Shown in pieces: positions 1 through 7,271 of a stretch of DNA of 14,064 nt. Source of the stretch: an uncultured Rickettsiales bacterium (GTDB lineage Bacteria > Pseudomonadota > Alphaproteobacteria > UBA8366); assembly GCA_913046825.1 (NCBI GenBank), contig CAJWTF010000100.1, positions 1 to 14,064 on the forward strand. The letters run 5' to 3'. The notes under the pieces were generated by a model, which saw nothing but the letters and a program-made list of their open reading frames with translations, searched no databases and was not told where the DNA came from. Made by a program: the position numbers and the translations under genes. Position 1 is the first letter of the stretch; each line of letters begins with the position of its first letter.

Positions 1-1169
1 ACCTGACCGGCACCGTGCTGCACACCAATCTCGGCCGCGCGCCGCTCCCGCAAGCAGCCATCGACGCCATCGCGCTGACCGCGTGCGGCGCCTCGAACTT
101 GGAATTCGACCTAAAGACCGGACGGCGCGGGGATCGCGACGCCATCGTCGAGGAACGGCTGTGCCGCCTGACCGGTGCGGAAGCGGCGACCATCGTGAAT
201 AACAACGCCGCTGCGGTAATGCTGTTACTGAACTCACTGGCCAACCGCAAGGAAGTCCCGGTCTCGCGGGGCGAGTTGGTGGAAATCGGCGGTGCATTTC
301 GCATTCCCGACATCATGTCCCGCTCCGGCTCGAAGCTTGTCGAGGTTGGAACCACCAACCGCACCCATTTGAAGGATTATGCCGAAGCTATCGGTCCCCG
401 CACGGGATTGCTGATGAAAGTCCATACCAGCAACTACGAGATACAAGGCTTCACGGCGGAAGTATCGGAGCGCGATCTCGCCAATTTGGCCCATGAGCAC
501 GACCTGCCGATGACCGTTGACCTCGGCAGCGGTGCACTCACCGATATGGCGCAATTTGGCCTCCCACATGAGCGGACACCGATGGAAACCCTCGCCGACG
601 GGGTCGATCTCGTCGCCTTCAGCGGCGATAAGTTACTGGGAGGACCGCAAGCGGGCCTCATAGTGGGTAAGGCGGAGCTGATCAAGCGACTTAAGAAGAA
701 CCCGCTAAAACGCGCCATTCGTTGCGACAAGATGACATTGGCAGCACTAGATGCCGTACTCAGCTTTTATGAGAACCCGGACAAGCTGGCTGAGGAAGTT
801 CCCTCGATCCGGCTGCTTTCGCGCAAGCAGGATCATATCCGCACTCAAGCGGAGCGGGTGGCTCCGGCGCTACGGAATGCCCTTCAAGGACAGGTCAATA
901 TCGATACAACCGATTGCATGAGCCAGATCGGCAGTGGCGCCCTGCCCGTCGAGGCGCTGCCGAGCGCCGCCATTGCGCTCTCCCCCATTCTAGACGGGAA
1001 GCGCGGTATCGGCAGTGCTTTAAAGCGCCTTGCCTCTGACATGAGGGGCCTTGCGGTGCCAATCATCGGACGGATCGAGGACGACCGTATGCTGCTCGAC
1101 CTTCGATGCTTGGAGGACGAGGAAGAATTTCTCAAACAAGTCTCCGACCTAGCGCGGCCCACAAAATGA
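1..1169 (+). CDS. selA: L-seryl-tRNA(Sec) selenium transferase (selenocysteine synthase), 5'-truncated by window edge
   Basis: SelA is the PLP enzyme that converts seryl-tRNA(Sec) to selenocysteyl-tRNA(Sec) using selenophosphate, in the cytoplasm. The reading frame is already open at base 3 and encodes [16 protein letters not shown], the conserved SelA segment that follows the family's N-terminal domain. Roughly the first 70-80 residues therefore lie outside the window; the GTG at base 15 is internal and not a start. The motif [12 protein letters not shown], which carries the PLP-binding lysine (codon AAG at 630-632), is intact, and so is the segment TVDLGSGAL (about bases 512-538). The gene ends in TGA at 1167-1169, overlapping the selB start by 4 bases (ATGA), so the two are very likely translationally coupled. 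No lesion is visible in the part present. The family assignment is secure from the motifs and from the selB neighbour. Confidence 0.95.
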   Translation, partial: LTGTVLHTNLGRAPLPQAAIDAIALTACGASNLEFDLKTGRRGDRDAIVEERLCRLTGAEAATIVNNNAAAVMLLLNSLANRKEVPVSRGELVEIGGAFRIPDIMSRSGSKLVEVGTTNRTHLKDYAEAIGPRTGLLMKVHTSNYEIQGFTAEVSERDLANLAHEHDLPMTVDLGSGALTDMAQFGLPHERTPMETLADGVDLVAFSGDKLLGGPQAGLIVGKAELIKRLKKNPLKRAIRCDKMTLAALDAVLSFYENPDKLAEEVPSIRLLSRKQDHIRTQAERVAPALRNALQGQVNIDTTDCMSQIGSGALPVEALPSAAIALSPILDGKRGIGSALKRLASDMRGLAVPIIGRIEDDRMLLDLRCLEDEEEFLKQVSDLARPTK

Positions 1170-3088
1170 TAATCGCGACCGCAGGTCATATCGATCACGG
1201 CAAGACCGTCCTGGTAAAGGCACTGACTGGCGTCGAGACCGACCGCTTGCCGGAAGAACGTGCACGCGGCATGTCTATCGATCTCGGTTTTGCCTATGCG
1301 GATCTCGGTGACGGCGCGGTCAGCGGCTTTATCGATGTCCCGGGCCACGAACGGTTTGTGCGCAACATGCTGGCCGGGGTCAGCGGAGTTGACTATGCAA
1401 TGCTTATCGTCGCCGCCGATGACGGCCCGATGCCCCAAACCGAAGAACATTTGGCTATTCTCGATCTCCTCGGTGTAGACAAAGGATGTATCGCACTGAC
1501 CAAGGTCGACCGGGTCGATCCGGAACGCGTCGAGGAAGCGAAAGAACTGATCCAAATTTTGATCGACGGCACAACGCTGGAAGGGGCCGAAATCTTCCCA
1601 GTCTCCGGTATTACCGGCGAAGGCGTTCCGGCACTGCGCGATCACTTATCAACCGTCGCCAGAGAAATTCCAGACCGCCGGGGCAGCGGCAACTTCCGCC
1701 TCGCCGTCGACCGTTGCTTTACCTTGTCGGGCGCGGGTCTGATAGTGACCGGCACGGTCTTCTCCGGCAGTGCTAAGATCGGCGACCGGCTCATGCTAAC
1801 TCCGCTAGGTCGCGAGGTTCGACTACGGGGCATTCACGCTCAAAACAGCGAAGCCGAATCCGGTGGTGCCGGGGAGCGCTGCGCGCTGAACATCACGGCA
1901 CAGGGTTTGAGCCGCGCAAATGTTCATCGCGGCGACTGGATTTCCGCCCCCGAAACGCACGCGCCGACGCGCCGCCTGGACGCCCAGATCCGTGTTTTGC
2001 GCGGCGAGCAACGTCCACTCAAACATTGGACACCCATCCACCTGCATCTCGCCGCCGCCGACGTGACGGCCCGCGTTGCGATATTGGAAGGCAAGGAAAT
2101 CGCGCCCGGTGAAAGCGGATTGGTGCAACTCGTGCTCGACGAGCCGATAGGAGCGCTCTGGGGGGATCGGTTAATCCTGCGCGATCAATCGGCGCGCCTT
2201 ACCGTCGCGGGCGGAAAAGTGATCGATCCGTTCTCTCCGGCACGCGGACGGGCCCGCCCGGAGCGGATTGAGACGATCAAGGCGCTTGGGCTGAGCGACC
2301 CGGGCACCGCCTTATCGACGTTGCTGGATCAAGCTTCCGCGGGCGTGGAGTTAGAGCCCTTTGCTCGCTCACGAAACCTTACATCGGCGGAAGCAACGGA
2401 GCTTTGGCGGAAGACTCCAATGACGCGGGTTGGGCGGGCAGAAGCGCCCATCGGCGTCTCCGAGACGCGTTGGGCATCGCTGTCCGCAGATTCCATCAAC
2501 GCCCTTGGAGAGTGGCATAAATCGCACCCGGGCGATCCCGGACCGACCGAAGATCAACTTCGCCGCCGGATGCCGGTCCGGGTGCCCTTGGACCTTTTTG
2601 CCGCAGTTCTCCTAGGTCTTATCAACGCCAATAAAATCGCCCGCGACGGCGCCACTTTGCGGCTGCCGGCACACCGGGCCGCGATGTCTGATGCGGAAAC
2701 ATCGCTCTGGGAGAAAGTCCGCCCGATGATGGAAGAGGGCGGATTGCGTCCACCCCGCGTACGGGAGATTGCCGAGGATTTAAACCAAACGCCGCAGATG
2801 ATCGAGCGCTTCCTGTTCCGCGCGGCACGTCTCGGGATCGTTCACGCCGTGGCAAAAAACCGTTTTTACCCGCCTGCGACAATGCGCGATATGGGTCGCT
2901 TGACGGAACGTCTTGCGGCAAAATCGGAGGACGGTATCTTTTCGGTCGCCGATTTTCGCGACGCCACGGATATCGGGCGAAACGTCGCCATTCAGGTGTT
3001 AGAATATTTCGACCGCAGCGGTTTCACACAACGGATCGGCGAAGGTCGGAAAATCCGGAACCCAGTCGACGAAGTTTTCTCTAATTAG
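1166..3088 (+). CDS. selB: Selenocysteine-specific translation elongation factor SelB
   Basis: SelB is a GTPase that delivers selenocysteyl-tRNA to ribosomes at UGA codons marked by a SECIS hairpin. The protein is 640 residues long from the ATG at 1166, which overlaps the selA stop. An upstream in-frame ATG at 1106 would place 20 extra residues inside selA, and the G domain begins directly after the 1166 ATG ([14 protein letters not shown]), so 1166 is preferred. G-domain motifs are G1 GHIDHGKT (7-14), G3 DVPGHE (57-62), G4 TKVD (112-115) and G5 SGITG (about 147-151). Translation-factor beta-barrel domains follow. The C-terminal third resembles the winged-helix array that binds SECIS RNA, for example [20 protein letters not shown] and the final [20 protein letters not shown]. 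The length fits bacterial SelB. The gene converges on the deiminase relic, with 6 bases between the stop codons. Confidence 0.95.
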   Translation: MIIATAGHIDHGKTVLVKALTGVETDRLPEERARGMSIDLGFAYADLGDGAVSGFIDVPGHERFVRNMLAGVSGVDYAMLIVAADDGPMPQTEEHLAILDLLGVDKGCIALTKVDRVDPERVEEAKELIQILIDGTTLEGAEIFPVSGITGEGVPALRDHLSTVAREIPDRRGSGNFRLAVDRCFTLSGAGLIVTGTVFSGSAKIGDRLMLTPLGREVRLRGIHAQNSEAESGGAGERCALNITAQGLSRANVHRGDWISAPETHAPTRRLDAQIRVLRGEQRPLKHWTPIHLHLAAADVTARVAILEGKEIAPGESGLVQLVLDEPIGALWGDRLILRDQSARLTVAGGKVIDPFSPARGRARPERIETIKALGLSDPGTALSTLLDQASAGVELEPFARSRNLTSAEATELWRKTPMTRVGRAEAPIGVSETRWASLSADSINALGEWHKSHPGDPGPTEDQLRRRMPVRVPLDLFAAVLLGLINANKIARDGATLRLPAHRAAMSDAETSLWEKVRPMMEEGGLRPPRVREIAEDLNQTPQMIERFLFRAARLGIVHAVAKNRFYPPATMRDMGRLTERLAAKSEDGIFSVADFRDATDIGRNVAIQVLEYFDRSGFTQRIGEGRKIRNPVDEVFSN

Positions 3089-3094
3089 GAGCGG

Positions 3095-3858
3095 TTAGAC
3101 GACCGGCTGCTGTTGCGTCGCACAATGAATCCCACCACCAACTTCCACAATCGAATCGACATCAAAGATTACAATTTCACGATCCGGATAGAGCTCACTA
3201 AGCACACTTCGTGCACGCTCGTCCGTCGCTTGATCGCCAAACTACGCTGCGATGACCACTCCATTACAGAGGTAGTAGTACTTAGGACGCAACGAAGTCA
3301 TCGGATTGCACGCGGATCTCATGAGGATCGGGTATAACGACAAGTTCCAAACGGTTTCCCTCGGCATCTCTTGCTGCCTCTAAGACACGTTATGTTTGCA
3401 TCGCGGCGACAGACCAGGGGTCATCGGCCGCAACCGTTGAAATTCAAATGCGTGACGGCAAGGCGTCCATCGTCATCCGTTACAAATACGGGGCCGGGAT
3501 CTCGACACTAGAGATCGTCGGTTGGGATATCCCAAATATCCACGTTCTCAGCGAGCTTACGACGAGCGCTTGCAGCAAAATCTCGATGCATCAGCATTAC
3601 TCCTGACTCGAATTGCGCAACCGTATTTGCAATATCCGCAATTGCTTGCTGCAGGTCCTTAAGAAAGGTGGCATCCGGATGCACAACGCGATTGACGGGC
3701 CAGTGCATAAAGGTGCGCGTATGCCGCGCGGATTCTTCAGTCATACGGAATACTGCACGCTGTTAAGACCTTGCGTTCGCAATCTGCAAATCGCAATCCA
3801 TCCAAATCACCCCCATCAACGCACCGCTCACTGAAAGGAGTTGGCGTCTGGAAATCAT
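3095..3858 (-). pseudogene. Decayed Tat-exported agmatine deiminase / peptidylarginine deiminase-family gene
   Basis: Read on the minus strand from ATG 3858-3856, the frame starts MISRRQLLSVSGALMG, a twin-arginine export signal. A TAA follows at codon 32 (3765-3763). The same frame then gives FRMTEESARHTRTFMHWP and runs to IPTDDL, matching the N-terminal domain of agmatine deiminase-like (PAD_porph) enzymes. At 3510-3508 a TAG stands where the family has Trp in DDLWCRDSGP; the next residues are CRDPGPVFV and later LAVTHLNFNG. At about 3430-3425 the sequence jumps to DDPWSVAA, a C-terminal segment, in another frame, so the central third of the gene is missing. Further lesions are TAA at 3392-3390, a frameshift near 3284-3275, and TAG at 3244-3242. 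The catalytic C-terminal motif VGGGIHCATQQQ and the natural stop (3097-3095) survive. Functional members are about 340-370 residues. The relic is 32 bases downstream of the minus-strand aldolase operon. It was identified from recalled family motifs, not a search. Confidence 0.88.
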
Positions 3859-3890
3859 CGGATCCCCATCTCACATTATAATGGCGATAT

Positions 3891-5018
3891 CTAACGGAGC
3901 ATTCCGCGAGCGACGATGGGCCACAACGCTTCTACTCGGTCACCACGATACCCCACATACCAGTCGTACATGTTCACCGTCGGATCACAATGTCCGGGAA
4001 TGAGCTTGAGCTTGTCGCCCAGGCGTACTGGATGATTGGCTTTCGCAATATCGAGGATGCCATGCTCGTCGGATGCCCGGCCAAACTCAACTCCCGGCAT
4101 ATCTGCGACCGTCGGCGGGCCCGAATCCATCGCCAAGGCCTTTAATCCCGCATCCACCAAAGCCCGATCCTCGGCCGGCGTGCTCATCACGGTGACGTAG
4201 ACGAACAGACTGTTCTCGAAGTCGTCGAAAAATCCGCCGCCCGGGTTCAAATTCTTGCCGTAATCCGCGTCCATGAAGACGTAAGAGCCCGCCTGAAGCT
4301 CATTATGGACGCCACCAGCGGCCTCGAACTGGAACGTGCCCGTTCCAGCACCCCCGACGATCTCACAGTCCAAGCCTACCACTTTTAATCCGTCAACGGT
4401 CTCCTTGGTGAGCGCGATGCCGGCTTCCGCGGTCTGCTGGCGGTCCGCATAGCTTCGCACATGCTGCGCCCGGCCTTGATAGGCTTGTAGGCCTGCGAAA
4501 TTAAGGTTCATTGCGGAATCGATTTGTTTTGCGAGATCGACCGCCGGCTGTCCAACCGGCACTCCGCAACGTGCCGCTCCGGTGTCAATTTCCACCAAGA
4601 CGTTAATCACCGTCCCCATGGCGGCGGCGGCTTCGTTTAACTGCTCCACATTGTCCGGATGGTCGGCGCAGACACCTATCCAGTCTGCTTGCTTGGTCAG
4701 AGCCGCCAATCGCATCAATTTGGAGCGCCCAACAATTTGATTCGAAACCAAAACATTTCGCACACCACCCGCAACCATGGCTTCCGCCTCACCGACTTTC
4801 TGGCAGCAAAGGCCAACAGCGCCTCGCGCCATTTGCTCTAATCCGATGATCGCGCATTTATGGGACTTAGAGTGCGGGCGAATCTTAACCGACGTTCCCT
4901 CGAGCGATTTCGCCATACGATCCATGTTGCGCTCGAACGCATCGAGATCGAGGAGAAGAGCGGGCGTGTCGACATCTTCCAGTGACATGCCTATTTCAGC
5001 TGGCGGCAAAGTGGTCAT
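3891..5018 (-). CDS. 3-hydroxy-D-aspartate / D-threonine aldolase-like PLP enzyme (DSD1 family)
   Basis: This 375-residue protein belongs to the fold-type III PLP enzymes (alanine racemase N-terminal domain plus D-serine dehydratase-like C-terminal domain). These cleave or dehydrate beta-hydroxy D-amino acids, for example 3-hydroxy-D-aspartate to glycine and glyoxylate, or D-threonine to glycine and acetaldehyde. The N-terminal segment VDTPALLLDLDAFERN (16-31) and RPHSKSHK (47-54) are typical; Lys51 is the likely Schiff-base lysine. The phosphate-binding loop is around VGGAGTGTF (221-229). The C-terminal metal site PGHCDPTVN has His343 and Asp345; an H-x-D pair is, as I recall, characteristic of the aldolases, whereas D-serine dehydratases have H-x-C. 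The ATG at 5018 follows GAGAGGAG, and the stop of the Fe-S gene lies 16 bases upstream, so this is an operon. The substrate is not decided by sequence. No bhcB or bhcD neighbour is present, so a full beta-hydroxyaspartate cycle is not indicated here. Confidence 0.85.
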   Translation of the reverse strand: MTTLPPAEIGMSLEDVDTPALLLDLDAFERNMDRMAKSLEGTSVKIRPHSKSHKCAIIGLEQMARGAVGLCCQKVGEAEAMVAGGVRNVLVSNQIVGRSKLMRLAALTKQADWIGVCADHPDNVEQLNEAAAAMGTVINVLVEIDTGAARCGVPVGQPAVDLAKQIDSAMNLNFAGLQAYQGRAQHVRSYADRQQTAEAGIALTKETVDGLKVVGLDCEIVGGAGTGTFQFEAAGGVHNELQAGSYVFMDADYGKNLNPGGGFFDDFENSLFVYVTVMSTPAEDRALVDAGLKALAMDSGPPTVADMPGVEFGRASDEHGILDIAKANHPVRLGDKLKLIPGHCDPTVNMYDWYVGYRGDRVEALWPIVARGMLR

Positions 5019-5034
5019 CAGCGAACTCTCCTCT

Positions 5035-6357
5035 CTACGAGTTTTTCAGCGGCAGTGATTGCTCGCCTACCATATTCTTTGCGATCACATCGCGAACTTC
5101 ATTTATATTAAGATCGTAATGTTCTATCATTTCTTGGCTCTGAGATACGATCTCATCGATATCTTGAAGTTTTTTCAATCGCTTAAAGACATCTGGATGT
5201 TCACAGCCCATCGCTTCGCCAAGCAATTCCAGAAAGTTCACCACCTCAAACGGCCAGTCGCTCTCGTGACTGCAGATATCGCGGTGACAGGCATGATAAA
5301 TCCCCGCGAGCGTGTCGATCCCGGCTGCTTCGGCGGCTTCCAACTGGGCGGCGTGCAGGTCACGTCGGAAGTCCGGTAGAGCGGAGAGTGAATTGCACAT
5401 ATATCCGGCGCGCGGCTGCTCCAAGTCAACAAATTCGAGCCCCGGAATCGCCTCCAATATAGCGCGGACCGCTTCCGTTACACCTGGCGAGCCGGGATGT
5501 TCATGAAGCGCCACACGTTTTTCGACTCGATTTCGAAACAATTCTTTCAGACGGTCCAAATGCCGGTTCAGAAAAACCGCCATCATCGACATATCGAACC
5601 CAGTGCTGCCTTCCGCGTCCTCATAGACCGGCAGTGCCGTCTCCCCCATCTGAACCATGCAGGTGGGGCACCAGGAGACAACTTCCGACGCCCCGGTCTC
5701 GGCAAACCGCTTGATGGTCGCATATGCTTGTTTTCCGGCGTTTTCCGTATCGCCGGGGCGCAATTGTAGGATACCGCAACAATTCGCCGGCCCGCCATAC
5801 ACCGCGTAACTGAGCTCCAGCGCGTCGAGCACATCGAGACACAACAGGGCGATATGCGGCGTCCGCAGGACATTGCAGCCGGTATAGAAGATCAGGTCAG
5901 GCGGGGTATCTCCAGTCCATCGCTTTGTCGAGACGCGATCTAAATCCGATGCATTGAGTTGTAAACGCGGTAAAATTCGCGTCGCGCGGACCATCTCTTG
6001 GAAATTCGCGGCACCGGCGCGACGCATTTCATCGCTATCGCCCCGTTTCATCGACATCCGCGCCAGGATCAACATCAAGCGGGGGTCAACACCATCGTCG
6101 CAGGCATCAAGGCAGAATCCACTATGACTGCAGACTTCGGCCCATTTGCGACCTTCGGCATTTCCCTCACCGGTGCGCAGGATATCGACGACTCCTGCCA
6201 AAACGCGCTCTGGATCGGCATCGCCGAGACCTGCGGGTTCCGCCATCGGGCAGGCTTGGAAACATTTACCGCAACCGGTGCAGGCATCGGCAATGGCCAG
6301 AGCGCGCGCTTCGAGGCCTCCCTTAAAATCCGCCTTCTCATCCATAGAGCCGTCCAT
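5035..6357 (-). CDS. (Fe-S)-binding protein with ferredoxin-type and CCG (heterodisulfide reductase-like) domains
   Basis: This 440-residue cytoplasmic protein has the layout of GlpC/GlcF/HdrD-like electron-transfer subunits: an N-terminal two-cluster ferredoxin domain followed by two CCG domains. The first cluster motif is complete (C26-x2-C29-x2-C32-x3-C36-P). The second has Cys76, Ser79, Cys82 and Cys86, so the second ligand is Ser and the usual final Pro is Asp. The first CCG domain is complete: Cys161, Cys193-Cys194-Gly195, and Cys230-x2-Cys233. The second is degenerate: HEHP (285-288) replaces the usual HDPC, there is one Cys at 321 instead of CC, and the last pair is C357-x4-C362. The start at 6357 has a strong GAGGAAGGAG site close upstream. 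There is no signal peptide or membrane segment. No flavoprotein partner is encoded in the window. It lies between the class II aldolase (59-base gap) and the PLP aldolase (16-base gap). The electron donor and acceptor are unknown. Confidence 0.85.
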   Translation of the reverse strand: MDGSMDEKADFKGGLEARALAIADACTGCGKCFQACPMAEPAGLGDADPERVLAGVVDILRTGEGNAEGRKWAEVCSHSGFCLDACDDGVDPRLMLILARMSMKRGDSDEMRRAGAANFQEMVRATRILPRLQLNASDLDRVSTKRWTGDTPPDLIFYTGCNVLRTPHIALLCLDVLDALELSYAVYGGPANCCGILQLRPGDTENAGKQAYATIKRFAETGASEVVSWCPTCMVQMGETALPVYEDAEGSTGFDMSMMAVFLNRHLDRLKELFRNRVEKRVALHEHPGSPGVTEAVRAILEAIPGLEFVDLEQPRAGYMCNSLSALPDFRRDLHAAQLEAAEAAGIDTLAGIYHACHRDICSHESDWPFEVVNFLELLGEAMGCEHPDVFKRLKKLQDIDEIVSQSQEMIEHYDLNINEVRDVIAKNMVGEQSLPLKNS

Positions 6358-6375
6358 TGGGTCTCCTTCCTCCTC

Positions 6376-6393
6376 ACCCCGGTCTATCGGGGT
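6376..6393 (-). other. Intercistronic hairpin just upstream of the Fe-S gene ribosome-binding site
   Basis: A perfect 6-base-pair inverted repeat (ACCCCG / CGGGGT) with a 6-base loop lies in the 59-base gap between the class II aldolase and the Fe-S gene. In the minus-strand transcript it sits directly before the GAGGAAGGAG ribosome-binding site. There is no U-tract, so it is not a typical terminator. It could affect mRNA processing or relative expression in the operon; that role is inference. Confidence 0.35.
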
Positions 6394-6416
6394 TGGGAAT
6401 GCAGTGTCCCGGTCGT

Positions 6417-7136
6417 CTAGTTGACGTAGTCGGGCTCTTCCTTATCGAGGATACGCTTCAACGCCTCGAAGTGAAGCAGTGCCGTCTCGCGCTCGCCGCT
6501 CATTTGTTCGATCGTGGTCTCCACGATTTTTTCCGGAATGCGCCGAAAGGGCCTGCCCGTGGATTGCGCCAGCACCTGGAACATCGCAGCGCGCTCCAAA
6601 TAATAGAGATCATCGAAGGCCTCGGCGACATTCGGTCCGACAACGACAACCCCATGATTGGCAAGAAACATCGCCTTCTTATTGCCGAGCTTAGAGGCAA
6701 TCCGCAGGCCCTCTTCCTCATCCAACGCCAAGCCGTTGTACTCGTCGTCATAGGCAATCTTATTGTGGAAGCGGATCGCGTTCTGCTCCACGGGCTCGAT
6801 CCGGCCGCCTTCCAGCATGGTGATCGCCGTCGCATAGGGCATATGCGTGTGCAGGACGACCTTCGCGTGAGGTGCGGCACGGTGGGTTTGACCATGGATG
6901 AACAATGCAGTTGGCTCAACCGGATGATTACCTTCCAGGACCTTGCCATCCGCATCGCAGATCAGGATGCTGGAGGCGGTAATTTCCGACCAATGCAGCC
7001 CATGAGGATTGATCAAGAAGGTGTCATCGTCTAAAGCGACGCTAAAATGATTGCTGATCCCTTCATGCAGCCCGAACCGGACCGCCCATCGATAGGCTGC
7101 GGCGAGATCGATCCTCAATTGATTGATGTCTTCCAT
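6417..7136 (-). CDS. Class II aldolase/adducin-family protein
   Basis: This 239-residue protein belongs to the class II aldolase/adducin family, whose members cleave or epimerise phosphorylated or free hydroxy-carbonyl compounds with a zinc ion, in the cytoplasm. The metal-binding set is present: HTH (His96, His98) in VVLHTHMPYATA, His161 in ANHGVVVVG, and Glu74 in PVEPTALFIH at the position of the catalytic glutamate. The substrate-binding segments GISNHFSV (26-33) and NPHGLHWSEI (43-52) are also present. The frame is open to an ATG at 7193, but the ATG at 7136 is preceded by GGGGAG at good spacing and starts where the family starts, so 7136 is chosen. It is the first gene of the minus-strand operon and is divergent from purB. 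The sequence resembles the adducin-like subgroup with no assigned substrate, so no specific reaction is claimed. Confidence 0.87.
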   Translation of the reverse strand: MEDINQLRIDLAAAYRWAVRFGLHEGISNHFSVALDDDTFLINPHGLHWSEITASSILICDADGKVLEGNHPVEPTALFIHGQTHRAAPHAKVVLHTHMPYATAITMLEGGRIEPVEQNAIRFHNKIAYDDEYNGLALDEEEGLRIASKLGNKKAMFLANHGVVVVGPNVAEAFDDLYYLERAAMFQVLAQSTGRPFRRIPEKIVETTIEQMSGERETALLHFEALKRILDKEEPDYVN

Positions 7137-7161
7137 GGGTCTCCCCTTTTCGTCGATTTGG

Positions 7162-7194
7162 GCAGATAATAAGATGTTCCCGTGCCCCCGCAAG
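7162..7194 (-). promoter_or_regulatory. Possible promoter of the aldolase/Fe-S operon
   Basis: On the minus strand, TTGCGG is followed after 16 bases by TATTAT, about 25 bases upstream of the 7136 start codon. The -10 element is good and the -35 weak (TTG matches only). This would be the promoter for the three-gene operon. It overlaps the GC-rich hairpin at 7184-7199, which could modulate it. Read by eye only. Confidence 0.25.
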
Positions 7195-7199
7195 GGGGC
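7184..7199. other. Perfect hairpin with GCAA loop in the divergent intergenic region
   Basis: GCCCCC and GGGGGC form a 6-base-pair stem around a GCAA (GNRA-type) loop, midway between the start codons of the class II aldolase gene (minus) and purB (plus). On the plus strand it would fall in the purB leader if transcription starts upstream of it; on the minus strand it overlaps the probable promoter region. No T-tract follows on either side. Function unknown. Confidence 0.4.
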
Positions 7200-7254
7200 C
7201 TTACGATACTACCGAAACCGACGCCGGATGCGGTTAGATCCGAAAGTCTCGATT

Positions 7255-7267
7255 AAGGAAAGTCCTT
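7255..7267 (+). promoter_or_regulatory. Small hairpin containing the purB ribosome-binding site
   Basis: AAGGA and TCCTT form a 5-base-pair stem with an AAG loop. The first arm is the only Shine-Dalgarno-like sequence before the purB ATG at 7272. The structure could reduce purB translation, but the stem is short and its stability was not computed. Confidence 0.25.
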
Positions 7268-7271
7268 CTCC

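Noticed and set aside
884..1645. Open minus-strand frame of 253 codons across the selA-selB junction
   Set aside because: It is wholly antisense to two well-conserved genes, its translation shows no recognisable motif, and it is the expected shadow of GC-rich coding sequence.
3113..3337. Plus-strand 74-codon frame in the selB-downstream region
   Set aside because: It lies antisense to the C-terminal part of the deiminase relic, which explains the sequence much better.
3420..3432. In-frame TGA of the deiminase relic as a selenocysteine codon (sel genes are next door)
   Set aside because: The TGA sits exactly at the deletion and frame-change junction, and the same gene also carries TAA and TAG stops, which selenocysteine decoding cannot explain.
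3508..3744. A free-standing 78-residue minus-strand small protein
   Set aside because: It is the N-terminal domain fragment of the deiminase pseudogene; matching sequence continues on both sides of its bounding stop codons.
3089..3890. selC tRNA(Sec) gene downstream of selB
   Set aside because: No long acceptor/variable-arm fold or T-loop-like sequence was found on either strand, and the stretch is explained by the pseudogene.
6357..7034. Open plus-strand frame of 225 codons opposite the class II aldolase
   Set aside because: Antisense to a gene with clear metal-binding motifs and a good ribosome-binding site; no family features of its own.
3891..7136. The beta-hydroxyaspartate cycle (bhc) gene cluster
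   Set aside because: Only a bhcC-like aldolase is present; no genes like bhcA, bhcB or bhcD are seen, so the complete cycle is not supported.
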